Below, piece by piece: positions 53,986 through 63,533 of a DNA stretch of 64,000 bases. The notes under the pieces were generated by a model, which saw only the letters and a program-made list of their open reading frames with translations, had not been told where the DNA came from and did not search any database. The position numbers and the translations under genes are program-made. Positions within the stretch are counted from its first letter, which is position 1; every line of letters begins with the position of its first letter. The DNA is from Rubrivivax sp. (GTDB lineage Bacteria; Pseudomonadota; Gammaproteobacteria; Burkholderiales; Burkholderiaceae): the NCBI GenBank assembly GCA_016790225.1, contig JAEUOZ010000007.1, forward strand, positions 1 to 64,000, written 5' to 3'.

Positions 53986-54603
53986 ATGCGTGCCCTGCTG
54001 AACCGATGGCGTCGACGGCTGGCCCACTGGCTGCTGTACCGCCGCATCTTCGGCGAGCGGTCCCAGGGGCGCTGGCTGCCGCGCACACGGATCTCGCCGG
54101 CCAGCTGCATCGAGCACGAAGAGATGCTCGTGCTGGGCGACCACGTCTACATCGGCCCCTTCAACTGGATCGAGGCCAGCGGCGGCGTCACGCTGGAAGA
54201 AGGTGTGCAGCTGACGAGCCACATCAGCATCGTCACCCACAGCTCGCACCGCAGCCTGCGCCTGATGGGCCGCGCCTACGCAACCGATGAACCCGAGCGC
54301 CCGGGCTGGATCAGCGGCCCGGTGCACATCGGCGCCTACAGCTTCATCGGCCCGCACTGCCTGATCGAAGCCGGCACGCACCTGGGCCGCGGCTGCATCG
54401 TGCGCGCCGGCAGCGTGGTGCGTGGCCGCTTTGCCGATCACGCGGTGCTGCAGGGCAATCCGGCGTGTGTGGTCGGCGATGCGCGCGAAGCCGATGCAGC
54501 GCTGCTGCAGCAGCATCCCCGCTGGCGCGCGGCCTACCAGGCCTGGGCCGGCACCTTGCCCGTACCGGACGCTTCCGAGGGCGGCGCCCAGGAGCGGTCT
54601 TGA
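53986..54603 (+). CDS. Hexapeptide-repeat acyltransferase (LbH fold)
   Basis: This 205-residue protein has hexapeptide repeats (MLVLGDHVYIGPFNWIEASG; VHIGAYSFIGPHCLIEAGTH) and the catalytic-type SIVTHSSHRS with paired histidines. It resembles WbbJ/NodL-type O- or N-acetyltransferases of sugars. It could decorate the repeat unit, or supply the acetylation missing from the second nucleotide-sugar module; both are inferences. It starts 13 bp after the flippase gene and overlaps the next gene by one base. Confidence 0.85.
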   Translation: MRALLNRWRRRLAHWLLYRRIFGERSQGRWLPRTRISPASCIEHEEMLVLGDHVYIGPFNWIEASGGVTLEEGVQLTSHISIVTHSSHRSLRLMGRAYATDEPERPGWISGPVHIGAYSFIGPHCLIEAGTHLGRGCIVRAGSVVRGRFADHAVLQGNPACVVGDAREADAALLQQHPRWRAAYQAWAGTLPVPDASEGGAQERS

Positions 54604-55670
54604 TGCGGCTGGTGCTGATCGGCGACGGCGAGAGCCCGCACCTGCTGAAGTGGGCGCGCGCGCTGGCGCCGCATGTGGACCTGTGGGCCCTGTCCAGCCG
54701 CGGATTCCTGGCCGGCTTCGATGCCGTGCTGCCGGCTTCGCGCCGGCTGGCGCTGCAGACACAGCCCCGCTTCGAAGGTGGCAACGTGCGGCTGCTGCTG
54801 CAGCTGCCGCAGGTGCTGCGCTGGCTGCGGCCGATCCGCGCTGACTGGCTGCATGCGCATTACCTCACCTCGCACGGCACGCTGGCCTGGCTGGCGCAGC
54901 GGCTGGGCGTGCGGGGCCGCCTGTGCGGATCGGCCTGGGGATCGGACATCCTGGCCACGCCCGATCGCCACGCTGCGCTGGCCTGGCTGACGCGCCGGGT
55001 GCTGGCCGGCTGCGCGCTGAGCACCAGCGATTCGCTGCACATGGCCGAGCGCATGCGCGCGCTGGGCGCCCGCGAGGTGATGGTGTTTCCCTTCGGCCTG
55101 GAAGTGCTGCCGGCGGCCGCCGCCGACAAGGACGACGGGCTCTTCTTCGCCAACCGCGGGCTGGAGCCCTTGTATGCCCCGCAGCGCGTGATCGAGCTCT
55201 TTGCCGGCATCGCCACCGCCTGGCCCGCGGCGCGCCTGGTCGTGGCCAACCAGGGCTCGCAGCGCGAGGCCCTGGAGGCGCAGGCCGCGCAGCGGGGCCT
55301 TTCCGAACGCGTGAGCTTCACCGGCCGGCTGGACGCGGCCGAGCAGGCCGGCTGGTATGCGCGTGCCCGCTGGTACCTGAGCCTGCCGCAGAGCGATTCG
55401 GTCTCGGTCTCGGTGCTGGAGGCCATGGCCCACCGCTGCGTGCCGATCCTGTCCGACCTGCCGGCCAACCGCGAGCTGGTGACGCATGGCCGCAATGGCT
55501 GGATCTGCCCCGATGGCCAACTGCCCACCGCAGCTGAGCTGGATGCCTTGCGCGCACGCGCCGACGCGATCGGCGACGCCAACCGCGAGTGGATCTCGCG
55601 CCACGCGCTCTTTGCGCAGGCGGTGGAGCGCTTCGTCGCGCGGCTCTATGCCTTCGAGGAGCGCGCGTGA
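54603..55670 (+). CDS. Glycosyltransferase (GT-B, group 1 family)
   Basis: This 355-residue cytoplasmic glycosyltransferase has a GT4-like layout. An N-terminal Rossmann domain (LIGDGESPHLLKWARALAPH) includes ADWLHAHYLTSHGTLAWLA. The C-terminal nucleotide-sugar domain contains VSFTGRLDAAEQAGWYARAR and PQSDSVSVSVLEAMAHRCVP, whose E...E region is the usual donor-binding site. Donor and acceptor are unknown. The next gene starts in its stop codon (GTGA). Confidence 0.88.
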   Translation: MRLVLIGDGESPHLLKWARALAPHVDLWALSSRGFLAGFDAVLPASRRLALQTQPRFEGGNVRLLLQLPQVLRWLRPIRADWLHAHYLTSHGTLAWLAQRLGVRGRLCGSAWGSDILATPDRHAALAWLTRRVLAGCALSTSDSLHMAERMRALGAREVMVFPFGLEVLPAAAADKDDGLFFANRGLEPLYAPQRVIELFAGIATAWPAARLVVANQGSQREALEAQAAQRGLSERVSFTGRLDAAEQAGWYARARWYLSLPQSDSVSVSVLEAMAHRCVPILSDLPANRELVTHGRNGWICPDGQLPTAAELDALRARADAIGDANREWISRHALFAQAVERFVARLYAFEERA

Positions 55671-56896
55671 AGCTGCTGCTGATCAACCACTACGCGGGCC
55701 AGCCCGCGCTGGGCATGGAGTACCGGCCGTACTACCTGGCGCGCGAGTGGGTGCGCAGCGGCCACACGGTGCGCATCCTGGCGGCCAGCTTCTCGCACGT
55801 GCGCGCGCGCCAGCCCGAGCCCGGGGATGAGATCGTCGACGGCATCGAATACCACTGGCTGCCCGCGCCGCCCTACCAGGGCAACGGCCTGGGCCGCGTG
55901 CGCAACATCATGGCCTTCATGAGCCAGGTCTGGGCGCAGGCGCAGGCGCTGGCCGACGGTTTTCAGCCCGATGCGGTGATCGCTTCCAGCACCTACCCGA
56001 TGGACATCTGGGTGGCGCGTCGCGTCGTGCAGTTCGTGCGCGCCGCGGGCCGGCCCTGCAAGCTGGTCTACGAGGTGCACGATCTGTGGCCGCTGTCGCC
56101 GATCGAACTCAGCGGCATGTCGCCCTGGCACCCGTTTGCGCTGATCTGCCAGTCGGCCGAAGACGCGGCCTACCGCCACAGCGACCGCGTGATCTCCATG
56201 CTGCCCAAGGTGCAGCAGCACATGGCCGGCCGCGGGCTGGATCTCTCGCGCCTGAGCATCGTGCCCAACGGCATCAGCCCGGACGACTGGAAGCAGACAC
56301 CGCCCCCGCTGCGCCAGGACCTGGCCGATGCGCTGGCCGAAGCCCGCGTGCGCAAGCAGGTGATCGTCGGCTACGCCGGATCGATGGGCCTGCCCAACGC
56401 GCTGGATCATCTGCTGGATGCGATCCCGCGGCTGGCCGGCGCGCCGATCGCCGTGCTGATGGTGGGCGATGGCCATGAACGCGAACGCCTGGCGCGCCGC
56501 ATTGCCGATGAAGCGCTGGGCGCCGTGCGCCTGCTGCCGCCGATTCCCAAGGCCCAGGTACCCGCGTTCCTGGCCGCCATCGACATCGCCTACATCGGCT
56601 GGCAGCGCGTGCCGATCTACCGCTTCGGTATCGCGCCGAACAAGCTGATGGACTACATGATGGCCGGCCGCACGGTGCTGCACGCCGTGGAAGCCGGCAA
56701 CGACCCCGTGGCCGAGGCCGGCTGCGGGCTGACCGTGCCGCCGGAGGATCCGGCCGCCATCGCCCAGGGCTTGCAGCGCCTGGCGGCCCTGAAGCCGGGC
56801 GAGCGCAAGGCCATGGGCGAGCGCGGACGGCAGTTTGTGCTGCGCCACCACAGCTACCCGGTGCTGGCCCAGCGCTTCCTGGCGGCGCTGGGCTGA
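55667..56896 (+). CDS. Glycosyltransferase family 4 (WbuB-like)
   Basis: This 409-residue GT-B enzyme starts KLLLINHYAGQPALGMEYRP and resembles WbuB-type transferases for aminosugars: VYEVHDLWPLSPIELSGMSP, SIVPNGISPDDW, VIVGYAGSMGLPNALDHLLD, and the donor site IAPNKLMDYMMAGRTVL. The GTG start at 55667 overlaps the previous stop by 4 bp, so the pair is translationally coupled. It probably adds an amino sugar to the lipid-linked repeat unit. Confidence 0.9.
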   Translation: MKLLLINHYAGQPALGMEYRPYYLAREWVRSGHTVRILAASFSHVRARQPEPGDEIVDGIEYHWLPAPPYQGNGLGRVRNIMAFMSQVWAQAQALADGFQPDAVIASSTYPMDIWVARRVVQFVRAAGRPCKLVYEVHDLWPLSPIELSGMSPWHPFALICQSAEDAAYRHSDRVISMLPKVQQHMAGRGLDLSRLSIVPNGISPDDWKQTPPPLRQDLADALAEARVRKQVIVGYAGSMGLPNALDHLLDAIPRLAGAPIAVLMVGDGHERERLARRIADEALGAVRLLPPIPKAQVPAFLAAIDIAYIGWQRVPIYRFGIAPNKLMDYMMAGRTVLHAVEAGNDPVAEAGCGLTVPPEDPAAIAQGLQRLAALKPGERKAMGERGRQFVLRHHSYPVLAQRFLAALG

Positions 56897-56964
56897 GGCT
56901 GCGCGTGGCGGCGCAGGCCATCGGCAGGGTTGCCCCGTGCGCGCGGCGCGCCTGGGCGCTCACG

Positions 56965-56970
56965 GACAAT
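56965..56970 (+). promoter_or_regulatory. GACAAT box 6 nt before a start codon
   Basis: GACAAT ends 6 nt before ATG 56977, which lacks a Shine-Dalgarno. The same hexamer occurs 6 nt before ATG 53986 (53974-53979) and 15 nt before ATG 57765 (57744-57749). It is a weak match to TATAAT, so promoter status is tentative. Confidence 0.35.
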
Positions 56971-56976
56971 CGGGGC

Positions 56977-57720
56977 ATGAGCCTCCCCAGCGAACCCCGC
57001 GCCGAGTCTGCCGCCCCGCAGCCAGGGCGGCAACCGGAAACCGATGCTGTGGTACAGCGTTATGCCCGGCGCAGCGGCCTGGCGGATCGCTACAGCCTGC
57101 TGCGCCCGGAGGTCTGGCAGATGGTGCAGGAGCGCCAGCGCGCGATGATCCGGCTGCTGGTGCAGCAGGGCCTCACGGATCTGCCGGCGCTCAAGGTGGT
57201 GGAGGTCGGCTGCGGCGCCGGCGGCAACCTGCTGGAGCTGCTGCGCCTGGGCTTCGACCCGGCGCAACTCACCGGCATCGAGCTGCTGCCCGAGCGGCTG
57301 AAGCAGGCGCGCCGGTGCCTGCCCGCGCAGGTGACGCTGATCGAGGGCGATGCCTCTGTGCAGGCCATCGCGCCCGCCAGCGTGGACATCGTGCTGCAGT
57401 CCACCGTCTTTTCCTCCTTGCTCGACCCGGCTTTCCAGCAGCAGCTGGCCGATGCCCTGTGGAGCTGGCTGAAGCCGGGCGGGGGCGTGCTCTGGTATGA
57501 CTTCACCGTCGACAACCCGCGCAACCCCGACGTGCGCGGCGTGCCGCTGGCGCGTGTGCAGGCGCTGTTTCGGGCCGCCCGGCTGCAGCACGAGCGCGTG
57601 ACGCTGGCGCCGCCGCTCGCGCGCCTGGCCTGCGGCCTGCATCCAGCGCTCTACGGCCTGCTCAATGCACTGCCGCTGCTGCGCACCCACGTGCTGGTCT
57701 GGGCAGCCAAGCCGGGCTGA
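56977..57720 (+). CDS. Class I SAM-dependent methyltransferase
   Basis: This 247-residue protein has SAM motif [21 protein letters not shown], the acidic ribose contact in [15 protein letters not shown], and motif [19 protein letters not shown]. The N-terminal part ([20 protein letters not shown]) resembles methyltransferases of polysaccharide loci. It may methylate a sugar hydroxyl or the chain end. ATG at 56977 was chosen over an upstream GTG extension lacking conservation. Confidence 0.85.
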   Translation: MSLPSEPRAESAAPQPGRQPETDAVVQRYARRSGLADRYSLLRPEVWQMVQERQRAMIRLLVQQGLTDLPALKVVEVGCGAGGNLLELLRLGFDPAQLTGIELLPERLKQARRCLPAQVTLIEGDASVQAIAPASVDIVLQSTVFSSLLDPAFQQQLADALWSWLKPGGGVLWYDFTVDNPRNPDVRGVPLARVQALFRAARLQHERVTLAPPLARLACGLHPALYGLLNALPLLRTHVLVWAAKPG

Positions 57721-57764
57721 GCCGGCCCCTGGAGGCACGATGGGACAATGCAGCCTCGACTGCC

Positions 57765-58940
57765 ATGAATACGATCTCACCGCCCCCACGCCCCTTCCTG
57801 CCCTTTGCCTTGCCCGAAATCGGTGAAGAGGAGATCGCCGAGGTGGTGGACACCCTGCGGTCCGGCTGGGTGACCACCGGGCCCAAGGCCAAGCGCTTCG
57901 AGGCTGATTTCGCCGCCTTCCTGGGCGACGAAGCGCTGCACTGCATCGCCGTCAATTCCGCCACCGCGGGCTTGCACCTGGCGCTGGAAGCGCTGGGCAT
58001 CGGCCCGGGCGACGAGGTCATCACCACCACGCACACCTTCACGGCCACCGCGGAGGTGGTGCGTTATCTGGGTGCCGATGTGCGCCTGGTCGACATCGAT
58101 CCGGCCACCCTGAACATCGACCCCGCTGCCATCGAGGCGGCCATCACGCCCCGCACGCGCGCCATCCTGCCGGTGCACTATGGCGGCCTGGCCGCCGACA
58201 TGCCGGCCATCCTGGCCATCGCGCAGCGCCACGGCCTGAAGGTGGTCGAGGATGCCGCGCATGCCCTGCCCACCACCTGCGGCGGCCGCCTGGTCGGCAC
58301 GCTGGACAGCGACGCCACGGTCTTCAGCTTCTACGCCAACAAGACCATCACCACCGGCGAAGGCGGCATGCTCGTCACGCGCGACCCCGCCCTGGCCGCC
58401 CGCGCCAAGGTGATGCGCCTGCACGGCATCAGCCGCGACGCCTTCGACCGCTTCACCGCCAAGGTGCCGAGCTGGTATTACGAGATCGTCGCCCCGGGCT
58501 TCAAGTACAACCTCACCGACATCGCCGCCGCGCTGGGCATCCACCAGCTGAAGAAGGCGCGCGCCTTCGCGCAGCGGCGGGGGGAGATTGCGGCGGTGTA
58601 TCACACGGCATTTGCTGCGCTGGGCCTGGTGATCCCGCCGGTGTCCATGGATGGAGACGAGCATGCGTGGCACCTGTACCCGATCCGCCTCCCGGACAGT
58701 TCGCCTGTCGACCGTGAACAACTGATCCAGTCGCTCTACGCCGCCGGCATCGGCTGCAGCGTGCACTACATCCCGCTGCACCTTCAGCCCTACTGGCGGG
58801 ATCGCTACGGATTGCGGGCCGAGCAGTTTCCGCACAGCCAGCAGGTTTTCGAACGCGTGCTGAGCCTGCCGATCTACTCGCGCATGACCGATGACGATGT
58901 CCACCGCGTGGTGCGCGCGGTCCGGCAGGCTTTGGCCTGA
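57765..58940 (+). CDS. DegT/DnrJ/EryC1 aminotransferase, PglE-like
   Basis: This 391-residue PLP enzyme carries GSGW-type N-terminal [40 protein letters not shown], the Asp in [11 protein letters not shown] and the Schiff-base lysine in [15 protein letters not shown]. The SGWVTTGP and [12 protein letters not shown] motifs are those of UDP-4-keto-6-deoxy-GlcNAc aminotransferases such as PglE. It would aminate C4 of the sugar made by the dehydratase at 59622. It is distinct from the WbpE-like enzyme at 51537. Confidence 0.9.
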   Translation: MNTISPPPRPFLPFALPEIGEEEIAEVVDTLRSGWVTTGPKAKRFEADFAAFLGDEALHCIAVNSATAGLHLALEALGIGPGDEVITTTHTFTATAEVVRYLGADVRLVDIDPATLNIDPAAIEAAITPRTRAILPVHYGGLAADMPAILAIAQRHGLKVVEDAAHALPTTCGGRLVGTLDSDATVFSFYANKTITTGEGGMLVTRDPALAARAKVMRLHGISRDAFDRFTAKVPSWYYEIVAPGFKYNLTDIAAALGIHQLKKARAFAQRRGEIAAVYHTAFAALGLVIPPVSMDGDEHAWHLYPIRLPDSSPVDREQLIQSLYAAGIGCSVHYIPLHLQPYWRDRYGLRAEQFPHSQQVFERVLSLPIYSRMTDDDVHRVVRAVRQALA

Positions 58941-58961
58941 CAGTTCTCCTGGGCGGGCGTC

Positions 58962-59558
58962 ATGGCCAAGCGGCTGTTCGATGTCGTCATTGCGTTCGCA
59001 GGCTTGTTCGTGTTCGGTCTGCTGATGTTGGCCATCGCCATCTGGATTCGCATGGATTCAGCCGGTCCCGTCTTGTTTCGCCAGCAGCGCGTAGGCCGTG
59101 GGGGCAGGCTTTTCAAGATCCACAAGTTCCGCACCATGGCCGCGGACGCGCCGGCGCTGGGTCCGGCCATTTCTGTCGATCGTGATCCGCGCATCACGAA
59201 GGCGGGTGCCTGGTTGCGTCGAAGCAAGCTGGACGAACTTCCGCAATTGTTCGATGTGCTGCTTGGAGACATGAGCATCGTTGGGCCGCGGCCTGAGGTT
59301 CCGCAATACGTGGCCCTGTACCCGGCAGCCCTGCGCGATCAGGTACTTTCGGTGCGGCCAGGCATCACCGATCCCGTCTCGCTGGAGTTCGCTGACGAAG
59401 GCGAGCGCCTCGCTGCAGCGGCGGATCCGGAGCGGGAATACTGCGAGGTGATCCTGCCGACCAAGTTGAAGGCGGCCGCTGCCTATGCGCAGCAGGCCAC
59501 GGTGCTGAGCGACCTGCACGTGGTCTGGCGCACCATGACCCTGTTGTGGCGCAGATGA
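58962..59558 (+). CDS. Phosphoglycosyl transferase (PglC-like initiating sugar transferase)
   Basis: This 198-residue protein is a minimal monotopic phosphoglycosyl transferase. It has a re-entrant N-terminal helix (DVVIAFAGLFVFGLLMLAIA), the basic GPVLFRQQRVGRGGRLFKIH region with the KFRTM motif, and LDELPQLFDVLLGDMSIVGP with RPEVP. It transfers a phosphosugar from a UDP donor to undecaprenyl phosphate, starting the repeat unit. The donor is probably the product of the flanking aminotransferase and dehydratase genes. Confidence 0.92.
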   Translation: MAKRLFDVVIAFAGLFVFGLLMLAIAIWIRMDSAGPVLFRQQRVGRGGRLFKIHKFRTMAADAPALGPAISVDRDPRITKAGAWLRRSKLDELPQLFDVLLGDMSIVGPRPEVPQYVALYPAALRDQVLSVRPGITDPVSLEFADEGERLAAAADPEREYCEVILPTKLKAAAAYAQQATVLSDLHVVWRTMTLLWRR

Positions 59559-59621
59559 AGTTCGACAGGCGATGGCCTTCCAGTTCGGGGCAATCCCATT
59601 CCCCAGCGCCTGGAGTTGCCG

Positions 59622-61541
59622 ATGAGTGACTCGCCCCAGCCTCAAGCTCAGGCTGCGGCTGCGGCCCTGGTCGGACCGACGGTCTGGCATCGGCTCGATC
59701 GCTTTCTGGCCTTGTTGCGGCCACACCGCGAGCCGCTGTCCTTGCTCATCGATGCTGCCGTGGTGGTGGCTTGCTGGAACATCACCTACCTGTTTCGTCT
59801 TGGATTCGAGCGCTGGCTGAGTGCCAGGCCGCCCTATGACCCCTGGGTCATGCTTGGCATCGTCGCCGTCTATCTCCTGGCCTTTGTGATCGCACGCGTG
59901 CCCCAGAGCATGTGGCGCTTTTCTGGCTTCGGTGAAGTGCGACGGCTCACTTTGGCCTGCGCTGCGGCCGGCACCGTGTGCGCCATCGCGGTGATCTCGC
60001 TGGGACTGGTCAAGGTACCGCGCGCCGTTCTGGCGCTGCACCCGGTAGTGACGCTCATGGGCCTGGCAGTGATTCGTATCGCCTATCGGATGCTGTATGA
60101 GCACGCGCGCTCGCAGATCACTGGGGGACACACCGAAATCCGACGGGCGCTTGTTCTGGGTGCGGGTGAGGCGGCGCACCGGCTCCTCGCAGGCATTCAT
60201 CGACAAGGCTGGATTGTGATGGGCCTCCTGGACGATGACCCCAGCAAGCACGGCGCGCGCATCGCAGGTGTTCCCGTGCTGGGCCCGCTGAAAGGCGTCT
60301 CTGACCGATCCATCCGGGGTGCAGCAACCCATATCGTCGTGGCGATTCCATCTCTGCGGGGATCTCGCCGCCGTGCGTTGCTGGAGCAGGTCGTGCAGAC
60401 GGGCTTGCCGGTGCTGACGGTTCCAAGTGCTGACGAACTCCGCGATGGACTCGACCTCAACCGGGTGCGCGACATCGAGCCTCAAGACTTGCTGGGGCGC
60501 GAGCCCGTGCAGCTTGACGAGGCAGGTATCGGCCAGTTGGTGCACGGCCGCACTGTGCTCATTACCGGCGGTGGCGGCAGCATCGGGAGCGAGCTTTGCC
60601 GCCAGGTCGCGCACTATGGTCCTGGACGGCTGGTGCTGTATGAGCTGAGTGAATTCAACCTGTACGCCATCGACCAGGAACTCTGTGAGCGTTGGCCGCA
60701 GCTGCCCGTCGTTCGGCTGATTGGAGATGTCAAGGACTTCGAGCACATCCACGGCACCTGTCAGCGCTGGAAGCCCGATCTGGTCTTTCATGCTGCCGCG
60801 TACAAGCATGTACCGCTCATGGAAGAGGCCGGAAATGCGCTGTCAGCCTTGCGCAACAACACGCTGGGTACATGGAATGCCGCCCATGCGGCAGCCGCCT
60901 GTGGCGCTGAACGGTTCGTTCTCATCAGCACCGACAAGGCGGTCAACCCCACCAACGTGATGGGCGCAACCAAGCGTGCTGCCGAGATGGTGGTGAGCGC
61001 CATGGCCGCACGCCATCCCCATACGAGATTCATGGCGGTGCGCTTTGGCAACGTCCTGGGATCCAGTGGCAGTGTGATTCCCAAGTTCAAGGAACAGATC
61101 GCCCGCGGCGGCCCCATCACGGTGACGCACCCAGAGATCATTCGCTACTTCATGACCATTCCTGAGGCTGCCCGACTGGTGCTTCAGGCGGCAGCGATGG
61201 GCGAATCGGGACAGGTCCTGGTCCTCGACATGGGCGAGCCGGTCAAGATCCTTGACCTCGCGCGCCAGTTGATCCGCCTTTCCGGCCACACCGAGGAGGA
61301 GATCGCCATAGAGTTTTCAGGACTGCGCCCTGGAGAGAAGCTCTATGAAGAGCTGCTGGCGGATGCGGACAAGACGCTTCCCACCGGCAATGAGCGGCTC
61401 AAGGTAGCCGTCTTGCGTGAGGAAGCTGGATCGCAAGCGCTTGACGCCTGGATGGTGCAAGTGCGCGCCTTGACTTCAGAGTCGGAGTCTGTGCATGGTC
61501 TCTTGCAGGCCTGGGTACCCGAGTACCGTCGCTTGGCTTGA
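59622..61541 (+). CDS. Membrane-bound UDP-GlcNAc 4,6-dehydratase (WbpM/PglF/CapD-like)
   Basis: This 639-residue protein has four N-terminal membrane helices (about 40-160), a Rossmann-like domain (ALVLGAGEAAHRLLAGIHRQ) and a short-chain dehydrogenase domain with GGGGSIGSELCRQVAHYGPG, FHAAAYKHVPLMEEA and the catalytic STDKAVNPTNVMGATKRAAE. The Met-x3-Lys replaces Tyr-x3-Lys as in WbpM. It converts UDP-GlcNAc to the 4-keto-6-deoxy sugar. GGAG 8 nt upstream supports ATG 59622 over a TTG 6 bp earlier. Confidence 0.93.
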   Translation: MSDSPQPQAQAAAAALVGPTVWHRLDRFLALLRPHREPLSLLIDAAVVVACWNITYLFRLGFERWLSARPPYDPWVMLGIVAVYLLAFVIARVPQSMWRFSGFGEVRRLTLACAAAGTVCAIAVISLGLVKVPRAVLALHPVVTLMGLAVIRIAYRMLYEHARSQITGGHTEIRRALVLGAGEAAHRLLAGIHRQGWIVMGLLDDDPSKHGARIAGVPVLGPLKGVSDRSIRGAATHIVVAIPSLRGSRRRALLEQVVQTGLPVLTVPSADELRDGLDLNRVRDIEPQDLLGREPVQLDEAGIGQLVHGRTVLITGGGGSIGSELCRQVAHYGPGRLVLYELSEFNLYAIDQELCERWPQLPVVRLIGDVKDFEHIHGTCQRWKPDLVFHAAAYKHVPLMEEAGNALSALRNNTLGTWNAAHAAAACGAERFVLISTDKAVNPTNVMGATKRAAEMVVSAMAARHPHTRFMAVRFGNVLGSSGSVIPKFKEQIARGGPITVTHPEIIRYFMTIPEAARLVLQAAAMGESGQVLVLDMGEPVKILDLARQLIRLSGHTEEEIAIEFSGLRPGEKLYEELLADADKTLPTGNERLKVAVLREEAGSQALDAWMVQVRALTSESESVHGLLQAWVPEYRRLA

Positions 61542-62015
61542 CCACGGCCTCATGATCCGCGGCGCCGCTCATCTCCTTGGCGGACGCTGTCGGACAGCAT
61601 GCGCCAGGCCGGGCAGGAGGCTCAGGCTGCACTGTTGTCAGACCGCCATCAAATCAAGCCTTGAACGTTAGCAAACGTGACAGCCGGAACGCGCAACACT
61701 GCATCGGAGGCGGGTTGCCAGGCGCTTGGGTGCGTGACATCGCGGGTCGGCTGCTCAAGCGGCGAGAGGCCGTTTGCGCGCTGTCGGAGGCCCATCAATG
61801 GTAGCCTTGTGACTACGCAGCGATGACAGCGGAGGACGGTTACAAATTGACCCAATTGTCGAGCGGGTTGCTCCGACGATCACGTTTTCTCGGAAGGGCA
61901 AGCGGTCCGAGAGCTGATCCGCAAGCTGTCGGATCGGATGTGGTGTTGTGGTTGGCTCTCACCGCCTGACTCTCCGAGCCAGCCCCCCAGAAGACTCTGC
62001 CAGGATTCCGCAAAG
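61542..62015. other. 474-bp intergenic region without a recognisable gene
   Basis: No frame gives a product I can relate to a family; a 75-residue frame at 61577-61804 has no homology-like features or ribosome binding site. Small symmetric elements are GCTGTC-G-GACAGC (61586-61598) and AATTG-ACC-CAATT (61845-61857). The region is noticeably richer in A/T than the DNA before 58 kb. It may hold the promoter for the genes at 62016 onward, but no clear -35/-10 pair was found. Confidence 0.5.
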
Positions 62016-62207
62016 ATGAATCGTGTCTTGATGGTCTTGTTGACCTTTGGCCTGTGGACAGAGGCTGCCCAAGCCTATGTCGACCCAGGTAGCGGCATGC
62101 TGGTCTGGCAAGGACTCCTGGCGCTGATCGGGGGCATCTTGATGATTGTTCGCGATCCGCTTGGTTCGCTGAAGCTCTGGTGGGGGAAACTACGGCGAAA
62201 ACGTTGA
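62016..62207 (+). CDS. Small membrane protein with YVDPGSG motif
   Basis: This 63-residue protein has a signal-like N-terminal helix ending AAQA, then YVDPGSGMLVWQGLLALIGG, a second helix and a basic tail (LKLWWGKLRRKR). The YVDPG(S/T)G motif recurs in small proteins next to polysaccharide and methyltransferase genes; function unknown. ATG at 62016 begins the signal helix. It ends 6 bp before the methyltransferase gene, so the two are probably co-expressed. Confidence 0.75.
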   Translation: MNRVLMVLLTFGLWTEAAQAYVDPGSGMLVWQGLLALIGGILMIVRDPLGSLKLWWGKLRRKR

Positions 62208-62213
62208 TCGCCG

Positions 62214-63533
62214 ATGAGAGATCCCGACGCGCGATTGGAGTTCACCTCGACCGAGGCTGTTCGCCACCTTTTCCGTCCGATATCCGACGCAGACTTCTTG
62301 GCCTCCGCCTTGGCTCGACAGTGGGTCGCGCGAGGTGTGATGCTTCCGTTCGAGCTTCGCGACCGCCATACAGTGGCTTCGCAACGTGTGCCGCTCGTGA
62401 CCTTCCCGACCGAGTGGTGTGACGCGCAGCTCTGCGATGCCGCTCGATTGACTCTGGAACTTCAGTCCAGCGCACTCGAGCAAGGTTTCGATCTGAAGGA
62501 TGCGTCGGCCTGGAACGTCATTTTCCAAGGCCCCGTCCCATCGCTCTGTGATCATCTGAGTCCGGTGCCCCTCAAGGATCTGCACTGGTGGGCTGCAGGC
62601 CAGTTTTCTCGGCACTTTCTGTTGCCTCTCTGGATTGCCAGCACCGGGCGTCTGCGGACCTGCGACGCCTTCCGCTTGCGACGGGATGGCATCCCCGTCG
62701 CCGAGGCGCGTCGAATGATCGGTATTCGGCGCTACCTTCATCGGTGCGCGCCCTTGTTGCATACGGGGGGCTCCGCGCTGCCTTCGGGCACGCCTGCGTC
62801 GAACGATATCTCGGAGATCAGGGCGTTTCGGGCAAGGCTGCACAACGGTCTGAGCTGGATGCTGAAGGGAGTGGTGCCCGGCAAGCCGCAGAAGCTCTCC
62901 GATTGGTCCGGCTACGAACAAGACCGTGGCCACTACGCCGGGAGAAGCCTGGAGCTCAAGCGTGAATGGGTCGGCAGAACGCTGCAACAGCTGAGACCCC
63001 GCCGAGTGGTCGACTTGGGATGCAATGCGGGCGAGTTCAGCCAGCTCGCGCTTGAGGCGGACGCCGAGGTCGTGGCTATCGATGGTGACCATGACAGCAT
63101 CCAGACCCTGTACCGTGATCGAGCCCATCCGCGCATGACCCCCGTGATTGCCACGCTGGATGACCTGAGTGGTGGACAAGGCTGGGCTGGAACGGAGTTC
63201 GCTGGGCTGATGCAGCGCCTTCAGGGTTACGGAGATCTGGTGATGATGCTCGGGCTTGTGCATCATCTGGCTATCGGCGCCAGCGTGCCGCTCCAGGAGA
63301 TTGCCGGGTGGTGCGCTCGTCTGACGCGAAGGTGGCTGATCGTCGAACTCGTGGCACCCCAGGACGTTCAGGCCTCGCAGCTGCTGCAGCAGCGTAGGAG
63401 GGATCCCGATGGATTTTCCGTGGCGCGCCAGCGCTCGGCCTTCGAGGCTTGCGGCTTCAAGTGTGTTGCCGCCGTTGACCTGGACGGCGTGCCCCGGACC
63501 TTGATCCTCTTCGAGCGCGGGCATGCAGGCTGA
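62214..63533 (+). CDS. Two-domain SAM-dependent methyltransferase
   Basis: This 439-residue protein has an N-terminal domain with FDLKDASAWNVIFQGPVPSL, DHLSPVPLKDLHWWAAGQFS and RHFLLPLWIAS, a pattern resembling a degenerate aminoglycoside-kinase-like catalytic loop (KDAS..N...). The C-terminal class I methyltransferase has motif I VVDLGCNAGEFSQLALEADA, VVAIDGDHDSI, and MMLGLVHHLAIG. The family is conserved in polysaccharide loci but its substrate is unknown to me. The next gene overlaps its end by 11 bp. Confidence 0.82.
   Translation: MRDPDARLEFTSTEAVRHLFRPISDADFLASALARQWVARGVMLPFELRDRHTVASQRVPLVTFPTEWCDAQLCDAARLTLELQSSALEQGFDLKDASAWNVIFQGPVPSLCDHLSPVPLKDLHWWAAGQFSRHFLLPLWIASTGRLRTCDAFRLRRDGIPVAEARRMIGIRRYLHRCAPLLHTGGSALPSGTPASNDISEIRAFRARLHNGLSWMLKGVVPGKPQKLSDWSGYEQDRGHYAGRSLELKREWVGRTLQQLRPRRVVDLGCNAGEFSQLALEADAEVVAIDGDHDSIQTLYRDRAHPRMTPVIATLDDLSGGQGWAGTEFAGLMQRLQGYGDLVMMLGLVHHLAIGASVPLQEIAGWCARLTRRWLIVELVAPQDVQASQLLQQRRRDPDGFSVARQRSAFEACGFKCVAAVDLDGVPRTLILFERGHAG

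Noticed and set aside
61577..61804. 75-residue open frame in the intergenic region
   Set aside because: No ribosome binding site, no family-like motif, and codon choice unlike neighbours.
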